Assembly (NCBI GenBank): GCA_021399435.1 | Contig: JAJTUP010000009.1 | Location: 1,240,001 to 1,304,000, forward strand | Direction of reading: 5' to 3' | Length of the DNA stretch: 64,000 nucleotides | DNA from: Diaporthe sp. PMI_573 | Taxonomy: Eukaryota > Ascomycota > Sordariomycetes > Diaporthales > Diaporthaceae | Shown here: positions 11,022-22,434 of the stretch, piece by piece | Numbering within the stretch: the first letter of the stretch is position 1 | Layout of the letters: each line of letters begins with the position of its first letter | Program-made: the position numbers and the translations under genes | The notes under the pieces: model-generated | What the model saw: the letters and a program-made list of their open reading frames with translations, nothing else | Databases searched by the model: none | What the model was told of the DNA's origin: nothing

Positions 11022-13089
11022 CGCGACTAAAAGGGTGAGATGAAACCCCGAGGCAGACACAGAGCCTATCCTGAGAAATGACTGAGGAAGGTGAAAACTT
11101 GGGTCGGCCAAATAAATTGCAAGCAGTCTGGGTCTTTATTATTTGGAATTCTCCTGCAGCTGCCGGCCAAGAAACATTATCAGGCCCAGTTCGTGATTTA
11201 CGGCCCGGAAGTTCTGAAATAGGAAACTGTTTTCGGTGCATGGATAGGTGCCTGTGCAGCAATGTGGGTCCCCACGAGCATGCGCTATCGTAAGCGAGGC
11301 GGGTGAACTGGTTGAGAAATGGGAGATCTCGCCAGACCAGTGGGTGCAGTGGAAGGTGTGCCCCCGAAAAAGTTGACAGCACATTGAATCCCGCTTTTTG
11401 ACGCCCGTTCACCGCAGGATTGCGCGATCTTTGCAGCATCAGCTTCAATTTTGAATAATGTTGTGGCCCACGCCCAGAGACCCATTTGGCCGAGCACATC
11501 ACTTGGGCTCTTTTTCCACCCAAGCAGACTGACTCCGTGCTGGGCAATACAGTTCATAGATTTATGCCATATCTCGTGTTCATTGCAATTTACCAATGAC
11601 TTCATGTGTGCCCATTTTGGGTTGAAACTAGCACATATATGCTCTTGGTCAAGCAAGTCACTATCTCGGTTAGCTTCATGCGGCAACGATGGATCGACCG
11701 GTTTCCTGCCGATAGCCATTGCCAATGTTCCCTTTCTGGCCACAAGTTTCGAGAAACGCCTGCAGTGAAGTACACAATAGCACTACCTAGTGGCTGGGTG
11801 CTGCAAGGTATTGTTGATTTGAAAAGTTGGCAGTGCAATATAATAACCAACCCCGAAATCCGGCATAGACCCGGTTTTTGATCCCACTCATGAACCACTT
11901 TTCGGCCTAGCGTCACGGACACGACGCGATCCGCGGGACGGAAACATCATGATTCAATGTAGTTTGAAGGTACTGAAGAGTGTATGCTATTCAATACATG
12001 TGTTGAGACGAGTAGGGCTGTGGAAGGTACGACTGAGTCTGGAAGTTGCGCGATGTTTGTGCTCAAAATGGGCGTGTGACCAGGATTCTGACTGCAGAAG
12101 GGGCACCCTTTTAAGAGACATACTGTGCAAGAATCCTTTTCACTATGTCCCTTCCCGGTCCTTAGCACAACAGATTGACCGATTCCTAGAGATAACAATA
12201 CGATGGGAGTTGGTCGAATATGTCATGAGGCAGTCATGTGAGCACTGAACGCATGTCAACCCATGCATTGTAGCCTGGCCCGAAGGTTACTTCCAGATGT
12301 CAAAATACTTCGTATCATGATAGCCCCTCGGGAAAGCTCTTGTGACGCTAGTTTCGATTTGAGTCGGTTTCCTCCATTTTGTTCTGCCTCGAAGGGCGCA
12401 GCTTATGGCTATTTTCGTTTATGTAATAGCAGTGGAAGTGTAAAGGATGACCTTCTATTTTCCTACTAGCACTGAAGCATTTCAGGTTTCCTGGGTGAGT
12501 AAGATGAGCTAGTCTCTTGATAAGAGTAAATATTGGTTTCAGAACATTTTAATATACAAGGAATATGGTTCAAAGGGATCTCACGAAAGCATAACCTGAG
12601 GAGGATTCTCTCAATATCGTTGTTTCCATAAGGTAGAGCAGTCTAAATCTTACGAAGCGTGAATCCTGTCAGACCAAGGATAATTACATAGTTGGGTTAC
12701 ATCTAGATTCTACATAATAATTCATAATGCCAATAGATTTGTGGATGGGGCAGAGAGTCACTCGCTTATATTTCATACAATTTGGACACAGACTACTCCC
12801 ATCATCCTCCAACCTCACCTTTGATAGTATGTCCTTCTTACCCTCCATCTTCGATCTGTATAAGCGGTCTGCCGTATCAAATTACCAACTATCCTATGAC
12901 TTCAAACCTAGCTTAAAGTTGGCCATGTCTCCAGATAATGTACCTGATAGCAGCCCTGATATTTGACACGCCTTGTTCTTCTTTGTTTCTTCCAGCCTCG
13001 AGTGATATTCTGAAGCAAGGCAAAAGCAGTTAAAGCATCTTGGATCAGTCAGCACTGGCTCCGGCATTCACAAGCGTAAGTGTGCATTC
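11022..13089. other. Long intergenic region, nothing convincing
   Basis: This separates the 5' end of the FAD oxidoreductase from the 3' end of the beta-lactamase-fold gene; both lie on the minus strand. Minus-strand ORFs of 152 aa (11743-11285) and 106 aa (11922-11602) exist but show no recognisable motif and no matching splice sites. The part from 12480 to 12960 is AT-rich. Confidence 0.5.
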
Positions 13090-14338
13090 TTATCCGAACC
13101 TGGTCCAAGCACCGCTCATAAACTCCAAAGCAAGCCCATTCGCATACTTGTCTCCGACCGGAAGCAACTGCGTCGCGAAGAACATGCCCAGCCCTTTCTC
13201 CCGATTCATAGCCCAGAGCACATTCGGCATTCCCTCCCAGGTCACCGTGCCCTTGGGGATCCGCGATAGCGGCAGCTCTTCATCCTCCACGACCAGACCA
13301 GCTGCGCTCCAATTCAGCAATGGCGCCCCACTCCCAGCTGGGGTTATTCCCGCACAGAATCCGTAATTCTCGTGGTTTCCGCGCAGATCGTTCATCGACG
13401 CACTCGATGGGGTTAACTGCCCGGCAAAGACGGTGTCGATGTGTTGTTCTTGTTTGAGCAGCTTTGAGGCCGACGAAACCAGGTCGCTGATAATTATGCC
13501 AACATCTGACACGCTGCAGGTTAAGCCTTGTGATGCGTCGTCCGCCGGTATAAGTCTGTTGCCGTCTCGTTCCACCATTCTCAGGCGTCTGTTCCAGATT
13601 TCGGCGTTGGCTCGCGGTGCGTAGGTCGAAGACGTCATGGAGAGAGGGGCAAAGATATGATCTTGAATGTGTTTGACAAAACTGCCCCCGTCGCTAAGCC
13701 GCTTGACGAGTAGCTGGGTCCAGTGGATGCTGTGCCCGTATGCAAAACCCTCACCAGGCTCAAAGATGAGGGGAATAGAGAAATGCTTGACTATTGGATC
13801 TGCATCGTCGGCGACTTTCGGCTTTTCGACTGTGTCTGAGGCAAGATACTCGGCCACCAGAGGGACGTCGGGGTCAGAAAGGCCGCTGGTATGAAGAAGT
13901 AGGTGACGGAGCGTTATATTATTAGCCGGTATCCGGAGCAAGAGCGACTGGTCATCCGGAGCACCACCACGGGTGACTATAGGGAGAAGCTGAAGCTCCG
14001 GAAGGCAATTGTAGACCGGCTCATCAAGGCTGATCTTCCCACGCTCAACGAGTTGCAAGGCTGCAATGTGAGTTATGAACTTTCCAGCCGAGGCAAGCAC
14101 AATTGTGCTATCTGGATGGAGTGGTGAGGCATCGGTGTCTAAGGATTGACGACCTAACGCATGATGGTATAGCACATCACCTGCCCGTCTGTTACAACTT
14201 GGCTGCGAGTTTCTCTATGTTACTGCCCAGACTTTGCAACATACCTTTGGCATCAACTACCAGGCCTATCGCACCCAGTATGCCCTCCATGTTGTTGGGA
14301 ACTGTTACCTGGGCGAGTTTTGCCTCGAAAGACTCCAT
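13090..14338 (-). CDS. Beta-lactamase-fold serine hydrolase (class C / EstB-like)
   Basis: Two exons, 14338-14245 and 14180-13090, join in phase across VVDAK-GDVLYHHALGRQSL to give 394 aa. The S-x-x-K catalytic motif is present as ASAGKFIT, following the usual STIVLASAGK context. The second motif region, FEPGEGFAYGHSIHW, has the Tyr expected in the esterase branch of the family rather than the YxN of true beta-lactamases. LRHLLLHTSGLSDPD is another family landmark. There is no signal peptide, so the protein is probably cytosolic. Related fungal enzymes act as esterases, transesterases or lactonases, often beside metabolic gene clusters. The substrate cannot be told here. It is transcribed in the same direction as the BBE oxidoreductase about 2 kb away. 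Confidence 0.88.
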
Positions 14339-15286
14339 TGTAATTGAGACACTCAGACCCAGATTTCGAGGAGCATCAGACCCAAGAACTGTTTGACCCG
14401 GGGCGCGAAATATTTTTCTTGTTCTTTGTCAGTGACAGCTCACAGAAGAAAATTGAGGTGGATAAAATCGTCGCCGGTGTCAGGGTGATTGATACAGCAC
14501 GCTGGTGCCTAGGATGTAGCTCGAGCCTTCCCGTGTGATTTGAAACACCCTTCTCGCACTAGTGCCAGCTGTTGCTAGTTTTTTTTTTTTGGGAGCGAGG
14601 AGACGTGGGGATGTGAATTGCAACTTAAGCGAATCTCCTTTAGGGTAGATAGCCAAAACATATGAGCTTAGTTACTGGTAAAGAGGAAGGGGCCGGCTTT
14701 GGTGCATCAGGTATCACTCTCACAACTGTGTCGCTCGAATTTCACCAAGAGATAATTTGCGTATAATTGCACTTCTCAGCAGGCCGGCAGATTGGTTCTC
14801 GGCAGTCAACTTGGAGCGTTGCACATGGAGGGCGAAGTTATGTGCACTGCCCCCGCCACTCTAGACAATGTTGAAAAATAAGGCTGCACCGGTATTTGCA
14901 CGTTCGGCTCAAATGTCCACCATATTCTATCGTGGTCATTTTTGCGTCACCGATGCGCCGCTTTTTTACAAGCGGTCCCCTTGAAATCTCCATACCTATA
15001 TACTTGCCACGGACTCCTCGGTGATTACGCCTAGGAGACATATCCATTCACGTCCAGAATATCATTCTCATACCACCAAGCTACCGAACGAGATTCGAAT
15101 TTCACAGCTGATAGCGCAAAATCACCTACTGTGCACCTGGATCCAGGAGTTTGGAAAGGACGGCATCTGAAGCAGTGACTGGTCGACAAGAAGAGCTGGC
15201 GTCCCCAGAAGCCATAGTTTTGTTCCTGATGGGCGGATTGGGGGAGAATTTGCGCCTAGACCGAGCTCTGGCCTGCTTGAGCAAGT
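14339..15286. other. Intergenic, no gene seen
   Basis: Promoter side of the serine hydrolase. It contains a run of 11-12 T near 14579-14590 and no credible coding sequence. Confidence 0.5.
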
Positions 15287-16139
15287 GTGAGTCTTCAAAT
15301 AATCAGTACCGCCTCGTATGAAGACCACCGAGCCACGTCTGCCATCCCTCGAACTCGGGCGTACGATTCGACCACAGAGCACAGTGAGGATGAGTTGCGC
15401 CCGGGTCTGACTCGGAGAGTTCCTCAAAAAGTAGTGCCTGGCTTTCCCAGAATACAGACTTTCAAGAGACAGCAAGATGGAGTCCGTAACAATCTCGAGC
15501 CTGTCGAACCAACAGCTGTTGGGAGGAGAGCCGCCTCTACTGACGAACGACTGCATGCTTCGGTCCCGTCATGGGAACTATCTGACAACCACGCCCGTCT
15601 TTCCGTCTGACTTTGAGATCAGCTCGGAGCATGACCACGTGCCAATGTTCCATCCGGACAAGCGATTAGAACTTGACCAGAAAGACAGCCAAAGGATAAC
15701 CCATCAGATGAAACTCTACCCTCGATTGAACGATACTTTTACGATGCCGTTATGGGCGAGGACCAAACGTGGACGGGATGGAGTCCCTTTGAACAGAATC
15801 GTTCAGTCCAAGCAGGAAAACGAGAACACCAGAAAATTGCTGTTACGAACAGTACCGATATTCTTTGCTACTTGCTACCACGTTCAAGGGCTACATTTGA
15901 AGAAATCGATAAACTTCTGTCAAGAAGCTCGTCTCAAGTGGAGAATATTCCTGATAGTCAGGATGGTAGAAGGCGAGGAATACGGCATCACCCTGCGATA
16001 TTCTACCCTGCGGAAGACGCCGGCTGAAGGATTTCCCTGTGGCATAAAACACCACGCTCATTTTTCAAAGACTCGAAGCGTGTCGTCCAAGTCTTGTTCC
16101 ATCTTCATGCCATTGTACCGCATTGAATGTTTCGGATGA
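15287..16139 (+). other. Possible hypothetical coding region, weak
   Basis: Overlapping open frames run here. The frame of 15287-15610 reads polar sequence such as EDHRATSAIPRTRAYD, and the same frame reopens at 15752-16027 with MGEDQTWTGWSPFEQNRS and RATFEEIDKLLSRSSSQ. Another frame is open from 15477 to 16139 (220 codons). No family is recognised and I could not fix splice sites. It ends 3 bp from the stop codon of the convergent gene at 16142. It may be a real two-exon gene, a remnant or noise. Confidence 0.25.
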
Positions 16140-16141
16140 GA

Positions 16142-18287
16142 CTAGATTCGACGCGTGTCAGTGCTTCCATTGTCATTCATAATAATTGTTTTCTGAATGG
16201 GAGCGCAATTACTCACATTCTCTTGGGCACCGTCCACTTCACTGTCACTGTCAATCGACGATGGAGAGAATCGAGATGACTCTCCAGTTGCATCGCTCTT
16301 CAGCATCATGAATCGCTTCCTGAAATCTTTGGCGTCGTCAAGGCCAGCCTCGTTGAGGAAGTGGCCGTCTGCGTGGCGGTAGTTGATGGGTCGCAGGTTT
16401 TTCGCCATGACCCAGGCGAGGTTCTGAACTGGATGTGGGGACGCGCCCTCTCGGGATAGGGACTCAGAGATTCCTTCGAAGAACAAGCAAGGGAATTTGC
16501 GCTCAGAGGCGCGTCGGCCGTGGACTCCAAAGTCTTCCTTCCACCCGACAACCCGCAAGCCATCCTGCGAATCCTCGGTGGCAAAGCAGTTTGGAAGTTT
16601 TTCCTTGAAGAGATCGGTCCCATACAAGCTGCCCACCAGTCCAACCTCGCCCAGATCTCCCCAGGGTAACACAGTCACCGAATACCAGCAGTTGTCACTG
16701 GCCCAGTATGCTTGGTAGATCTCCCCCAGGATTGGCTCCCAGACGCTTGGCGATGGATGAAGTTGTTGCCCAACCTTCGCTGTTCGAGCATTTCCTCTCT
16801 GGCCCTTGAAAACTCCGGAGTGAACTTCGTACGGGTCCGAATTGGAGCCATCAAGATCTTCACACTGTTGTCTTTGGCCTCGACCGAAACGACGGCGACG
16901 GTGAACTGGACAATTACCCTTGTTGCAGGTTTGGTTCGGACGGTAGCCTTGCTCTGTTGCACGGTCAAACGCATCGTTATTCCGATCACTCATTTCCGCG
17001 TCGCAGTCAACGACACGTACTACCAATTCTCTCACTGCCTGAGGCGTTGTCCGAGGAGCGTATCCATGCCCTTTGCTATTGAGATGTCTGGCTGCTCCTA
17101 CGCAGTCGGGAGACTAGTGCAGTGCTTTAAGCAAGGGAGGATATACCACCTGTTGGACCCGAAAGTATATTCGACGATTCTGTAGATCTTCTCACCACTT
17201 CTCCAATCTTTGTTTTCAGCATTGACTTCATCGAAAAGGATGGTGTTTTCAGCATTCTGCTTCTTCACAAGTGGTAGGTCGGGGTCCGAGTCTAGAATCG
17301 AGACCTGACTCCAACGCCTTGCTAGTTTTTGTGCTGCTGCTTGCTTTGTGCGTGTTATTTAGCCTACACTCGGGGAAATCAAGACACTGGGGGTTGACGG
17401 AGTATACTTACTCTATCTTGTGGGTTCGCCTCCTCACGGAGCGCAAAGCGAACAGAGGGAACTACGGCGGTCTCGGTGTCTTCTTGTGCCTGCCGAGTGG
17501 AACTGAAGCAGTCCTTTGGACTCTCGAGATCATTCCTGCCAGCGTGCTCGTTTTTGACGTGTCTGCCTTCGGCATGAGTGTTCGGAAAGAAAGATGTGTG
17601 CACATGCCCAATACGACTGAGAGTGGGCGATGGTGCCGGACGTGGATTTTGGTGTTCTGTAAGTACATTGTTCAGAAATTGTTATTTGCTGTGAAATACT
17701 CCAGTCGTTACTCACTTTGCGGCGTTGTCCAACTGCGTCCAGGTCTGGCTCTCTCTGTTTTATACCGGCCCTGTTGATTCCGAAAAATCACGGGAGATGG
17801 CTTTGACAGCCTGCGTTGGGTTTTGGTCACGGGTACGCCCGAGTTGCGACTGGTGTTCGGCGTTGAACTTGGAATCGGACCTTGGCTCGCAGTATCTGGC
17901 TTTACACGAGACAGTCCTGGGGGTGAATGTAGGTCTGCACGCTGTGGAAATACCGACTGGTTGAACTCAGGGGAGCTGATCGTTTCAATGGATGCCTCTC
18001 GAGCGCAGTCGCGTCTGTGTTCGTGAGCCGAGGCAGAGAATGGCGCCGTCAACTGCTCGGCGGCAAGGGTGGATCTTTCAATCATGAATTGATTCTGCCT
18101 ATGAGCGGCGTTGTCCGGGAATTTCTGCAACTAACCATGACTTGTCAATTGGCGAAGAGGGAATGCATGTGCATTGACTTACAGTGGTCGAATTGTCTGG
18201 TTGACTTTGGTACTCTTTGCTTCTCTTCCTACACATATCTTCGAGTTCGTCGGCTTCGGAAGGACGCTCATGTTCGAAATCCTCCAT
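16142..18287 (-). CDS. Unrecognised protein, about 615 codons, with two compensating frame changes
   Basis: Five exons join in phase: 18287-18183, 18124-17716, 17656-17412, 17304-17150 and 17075-16142. The first half is polar and probably disordered (many Pro, Ser, Thr, Arg). From about residue 290 a folded region begins (DWRSGEKIYRIVEYTFGSN, then YAPRTTPQAVRELVVRVVD). In the last exon the frame that looks like protein changes near 16946 (after ATEQGYR) to one reading ATRVIVQFTVAVVSVEAKDN and TPEFSRAREEMLEQRRLG. It changes back near 16755, continuing QQLHPSPSVWEPILGEIYQ, AYWASDNCWYSVTVLPWGD, GSLYGTDLFKEKLPNCF and RKFPCLFFEG. The aromatic-rich A-YW-S-W-V stretch resembles a Tudor/SH3-like barrel, a guess only. 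The original frame is also open throughout. I cannot name the family. A regulatory or chromatin role would be speculation. Confidence 0.6.
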
Positions 18288-19642
18288 GGCCTACCGATTC
18301 AATCTAAAGTTCAGAAAGCTCAGTCAATATCAACAAATCGCTTCAGATACAATGTAGCAGACTCTTTACAAGCCAGCAAACAATTGCATCTACTAAAAGT
18401 CGTACAGAGAGCAAAATGAATTTGATTTCATGGGAAAGTCCCGTCTATTTGGATAAAGCCCGAGACCAGAATTCTAGAAAATCCTATCTCATGGATGCTA
18501 AGAATTTTCTACGTCCTCCACGTGAAATGTGATACCACAGGTCTTTCCTACCGGCAGTAGACTTTGACTGATACGAGCATCCCTTTCTCCCAGTCTCGGA
18601 TAGCAGCCTTGAAGTAAAGTAGCGGTCTGGTGTCTCCCGCCCATTCTAAAGACAGAAAACTGTATTTTCTAGGCAACCAGGGAGGAAAACGTGTTCGTTA
18701 AGGCTGAGGTGCATGAGGTGATACAGTCGTCCCGTGACGTTTTGTACTACTAGTAGGACGCTCGCTCTTCCACTAGAGTTACATGCAAACACTTTCAGCA
18801 CAAAATTGGTTTATTTTGCGCGATAAGGCCGATCCAGGTTACATGAAGGGAATTTAAGCGGTATCGGGCATGTATGAGACCGCACCCATCCTGGCCTCAT
18901 CGAAGCATGGAGCCATCTCTGACGCAGTTACCCGATAGCCCAAGATTCAGGCAGCCGCCTCTTCTCTGACATTGAGGCCCAAATCAAACGGAGTGCGAAA
19001 TGAAAATTTATTCACATGAGACATTTCGTTCATGTGATGTAAATGTTGAGCCCATACTCTCTCTCGATCACTGTGGAAGGAGGCGGGAGGGACATGGCGC
19101 TCATCTGTTTGTTCTGCATACCTGACTGTTACACTCAACGATAGCTTAATTGTATGAAATTTGACTTGAAATGAGGTTAGTCTCATCGTAAGGGATCGTT
19201 TTTCTTAGCGAGGTTTGGTGGAATTCTTCTGTGAGCCTTTGCTCCATCATGAAATTTTTGAAGCCAGTCACGCCGGGGAGGTATTATTCTGGGCGAAAGG
19301 GTGACGTTCAAAATCACTCGACGGTTACCAGACAAGCTCTAGGACTTCTGTATCAAAAAGACCTATTCAACGCTCTTGACTTGACCAAGTCCTGTCGCAA
19401 AGGAGCGACATTGCAATACCTAGGTACCGTGTTCTGAGTCCACGGGTGCTACTGTGCTTAGGCTCAAGGCCCGGACCGAGAGCTTGGCGTGGTCGGACCG
19501 ATCTTTGGACAGTGCGACTCCTGTTTCGCACTTACATGGTAGTGAAACCCTATCCGATGCTCACCGCCTCATTCCTGCTGCTCTCGCTATCTTTGAACTT
19601 CGCATACTCTAGAGGTCATCAAATTTTGAAAGGGTCAGGCGC
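18288..19642. other. Intergenic, no gene seen
   Basis: Divergent region between the unknown gene (-) and the sucrose-type transporter (+), holding both promoters. No ORF longer than 80 codons and no RNA gene seen. Confidence 0.55.
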
Positions 19643-21580
19643 ATGATGGACCACGACGACGATGACTTGGATCTGGACAATGTTCCTCTTGTTGGGAACG
19701 GCCCTTCGTCGAAATCCGTGGAGGACGCGGCTGCCGTCCGAGAACCACGAAGATGGGACTTCTTCGTTCTGACGGTTCCGTTCTTTGGGTGCGTGCCAAT
19801 GTGACAAAGATCAATAGAGAGGAGCAAGCTAACCAAACGCGGACGACAGTCTACAGCTTGCTTGGACCATCCAGCAGGTGTATGGCATTGTGAGTTACCT
19901 TAAAGAATGTTGCACATGTTGAAAGGTCAAGAGCTGACAGCAATCCGACAGCCTTATCTCTCCTCTCTCGGAGTCCCCAACACCCAGATGCCCATCTTTG
20001 TGCTATCTGGGCCACTGGCAGGTCTCATCGGGCCGCCAATCGTTGCCGCGCTCAGCGAAACAAGCTATGGTCGACGGGGAAAGAGAAAACCATTCATCTT
20101 CATTGGCGGCGCGGGGACCATTGCCTCCTTCCTCGTTCTAGCCGCCGCTGAGTCTCTGGCAGTGAGACTGAACTGCAGCATCTTCGGCTCTATATCCTCC
20201 GAAGCAACCAGAACAACTTCACACGTCATTGCCGGCCTGAGCATATACGCCCTAAATTTCTCCATCCAGCCTCTATCGCTTGCCCTTCGTGCTTCAGTGG
20301 TTGACTGTTTCCGTCCGCACCATCAGCCATCCGCGATGCTGTGGGTCAGCCGGTTCTCGGCCCTGGGGTCGGTATTTGTCGCCCTCGCCGGGCTGGGTTA
20401 TAGCCCCGCATTCTGGGATTTAAGCGTCGTGGTCATAACGATTCTGGCAGTGCTGTTATGCGTAGTGGCCTTCACGAATACCGCGAGGCTCGGACCACAA
20501 CAAGATTTGGGACGAGGGAGGGATGGAATTACTAACCAGGTCTCTCTGTATGATCACATTTTCCGGCTCATTAAGAAGGCGCGCCATCTGCCACCCATGA
20601 CACGTCAGACATGTCGCGTGCAGCTTGTGTCGTGGTTCGCTTGGTTCTTGGTCCTACACTATAACAGCGCGTAAGTTCCTATCCCCCCTCATGCAATGGC
20701 ACGGGTCAACTACTGGTGACCAAAGTTCTTGTGCTAATCAGATCTCCGGAAAATTAGGCTCACTTCTTTCGTCTGTTCGTATCTCGAATCCCAACGCTGG
20801 AGCAGAATAAATACTGACTACCTTTTAGATGAAGGAAATCATGACTCTAATTTTAATAACGAAGCATTGGAAGCATCAACACCGTCATCAGAATCTGCGA
20901 GCGCGATTTCTCGCGTCGCATTGCTCTTCCACACCGCCGCTCTGGTGACTCTCGTGGTCGTGTCAATAGTCTGGCAACGATCTGGAAACCGGAGTCACTC
21001 CGCGAGAGAACAATCCCACGCTGAGAATCACGACGATAACATGCTTCATCGCCACAATGTCAGACTAGCCCATACACGCAACACGCTCATGGGCTTGATT
21101 TGGAAACCAAGCTTGGCATCTCTCGCGGCCTCACTGGCGGGGACTTGTCTGCTTGTCTCTGCGGCCACCAGGCCCTTCTCGTCTACCGTCGCAACCACAG
21201 TATGCTTACTGCTTGGCTGTAATGGAATTCTGTTTGCATTATCAAACTGGGTGCCGTATGCGCTGATTGCGTGTGAGGCCTCGGCACAAGCTCGATCACG
21301 GCTACTCGCGATGACAGGGAGTGATGCGTCCGCAGATGAGGATGGCATCGCAATGTTACCGGCGGTTGGCGACGATGGCGGTCCTGACAATGCAGACTTC
21401 CACGACGATACTCCTTTACTTCTGGCTGTTCACAACATGGCAATAACAGTGCCGCAAATTGTGGCATCGGTAGCAAGCTGGGTCTTGATGCAATTCCTGG
21501 CGCTGTTTGGGCTCGATCAAGACGTTATTTGGGTTTTTGCCCTGTGTATCCCGCCTGCGCTATGGGCGGCTTGCCTGTAA
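19643..21580 (+). CDS. Sucrose/alpha-glucoside:H+ symporter, GPH (SUT) family
   Basis: Four exons join in phase: 19643-19788, 19850-19889, 19952-20670 and 20758-21580, giving 575 aa (the second Met codon, 19646, is an alternative start). The protein opens with an acidic tail and then RRWDFFVLTVPFFG-LQLAWTIQQVYGI-PYLSSLGVP, the typical start of SUT carriers. The loop between helices 2 and 3 reads YGRRGKRKPFIFIGG, the RxGRRxxxI-like signature of the family. About 12 hydrophobic segments are visible, separated by a long polar central loop around NTDYLLDEGNHDSNFNNE and a second polar loop near residue 500. The last intron could be mistaken for coding sequence; splicing at 20670/20758 keeps the frame open through LESQRWSRINTDY. 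The protein should sit in the plasma membrane and import sucrose or maltose-like disaccharides. It looks intact. Confidence 0.88.
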
Positions 21581-22348
21581 AGGAAGAAAAAGTAATTATT
21601 TCATAAACAGCTCTGCGACCAACAATACGTTTTGGCGTTCTGCTGCCAACGCGACCAAGGGGCTGATCTGAGAAGCATGTTTGGTCGGCCATGGGCATCA
21701 AGGTATGGCCAGATACCATTCGCTTCCAGCTTTTGATAAGCATTCTATATGTGCAAGAACTCGCGATCCCAAGGTACTCTCGGGGTAAGGAGAAAGAGAA
21801 GATGCTGCAAAGTTGATGCTCATTACGAAACGCAAGGTCTTAATCAGATATCACCATGCAGAGCACGGAAAGAATCTGCTTCCAGGACGTTCCACACCTA
21901 TCTCAACAACAGATTTTCGCAATGAGACGGCACAGATCCTTTTTGCTTGAAATCGGTATGTTGTGAGAGTCTGATATCAATTCTAATACGTGCAGAGAAA
22001 AGAAAGAAAGAGGACAAAAAAAACAAGCAACATTCTCAAGTTAGTGTTCTACAGACACCGTGACGTGGGCTGCTAACACGAACGACGCACTTACAGGCTC
22101 TCATAACACGGATCAACCACCCATCCAGAATTTAACGAGCAGTTGAGAAAAATACTCAATACTGGCTTCTCTCTTTGACAAGTCTGATCTTTTGCATTCA
22201 AACGTTGCATGACCAATTTCCCCGTCGTGCGGGTATCCGTCGGGCGGGCTCCGAGCAAAACTTTTCGGCCCGTCTCCACACCACCACACAGCTTTATAGT
22301 GCCCACGCAAACAGGGTGTCACATCAACAATAGGTCCTCACACCGTAG
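21581..22348. other. Intergenic, no gene seen
   Basis: Lies between the transporter 3' end and the tRNA gene. A purine-rich patch (AGAAAAGAAAGAAAGAGG) occurs near 21996. Nothing else recognised. Confidence 0.5.
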
Positions 22349-22420
22349 TCGGATATGGTGTAATGGTTAACATCGGTGACTCTCACTCACCAGCTCGGGG
22401 TTCGATTCCCCGTATCCGAG
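22349..22420 (+). tRNA. tRNA-Glu (CTC)
   Basis: The 7-bp acceptor stem TCGGATA/TATCCGA closes at 22349-22355 and 22413-22419 with G as discriminator base. The anticodon stem GGTGA/TCACC frames the loop CTCTCAC, giving U33 and anticodon CTC for glutamate GAG codons. The T arm is CGGGG-TTCGATT-CCCCG with an intact TTC-A box B, and the D region has the TGGTTAAC typical of eukaryotic tRNA-Glu. There is no intron and no encoded CCA. The structure is complete, so the gene is probably functional. Confidence 0.95.
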
Positions 22421-22428
22421 GATGATTA

Positions 22429-22434
22429 TTTTTT
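22429..22434 (+). terminator. RNA polymerase III terminator of tRNA-Glu
   Basis: A run of six T starts 9 bases after the tRNA 3' end, the standard Pol III stop signal. Confidence 0.8.

Noticed and set aside
11285..11743. 152-codon minus-strand frame upstream of the BBE gene
   Set aside because: Reads somewhat like protein but has no motif, no splice partners and overlaps other open frames; not enough to call a gene.
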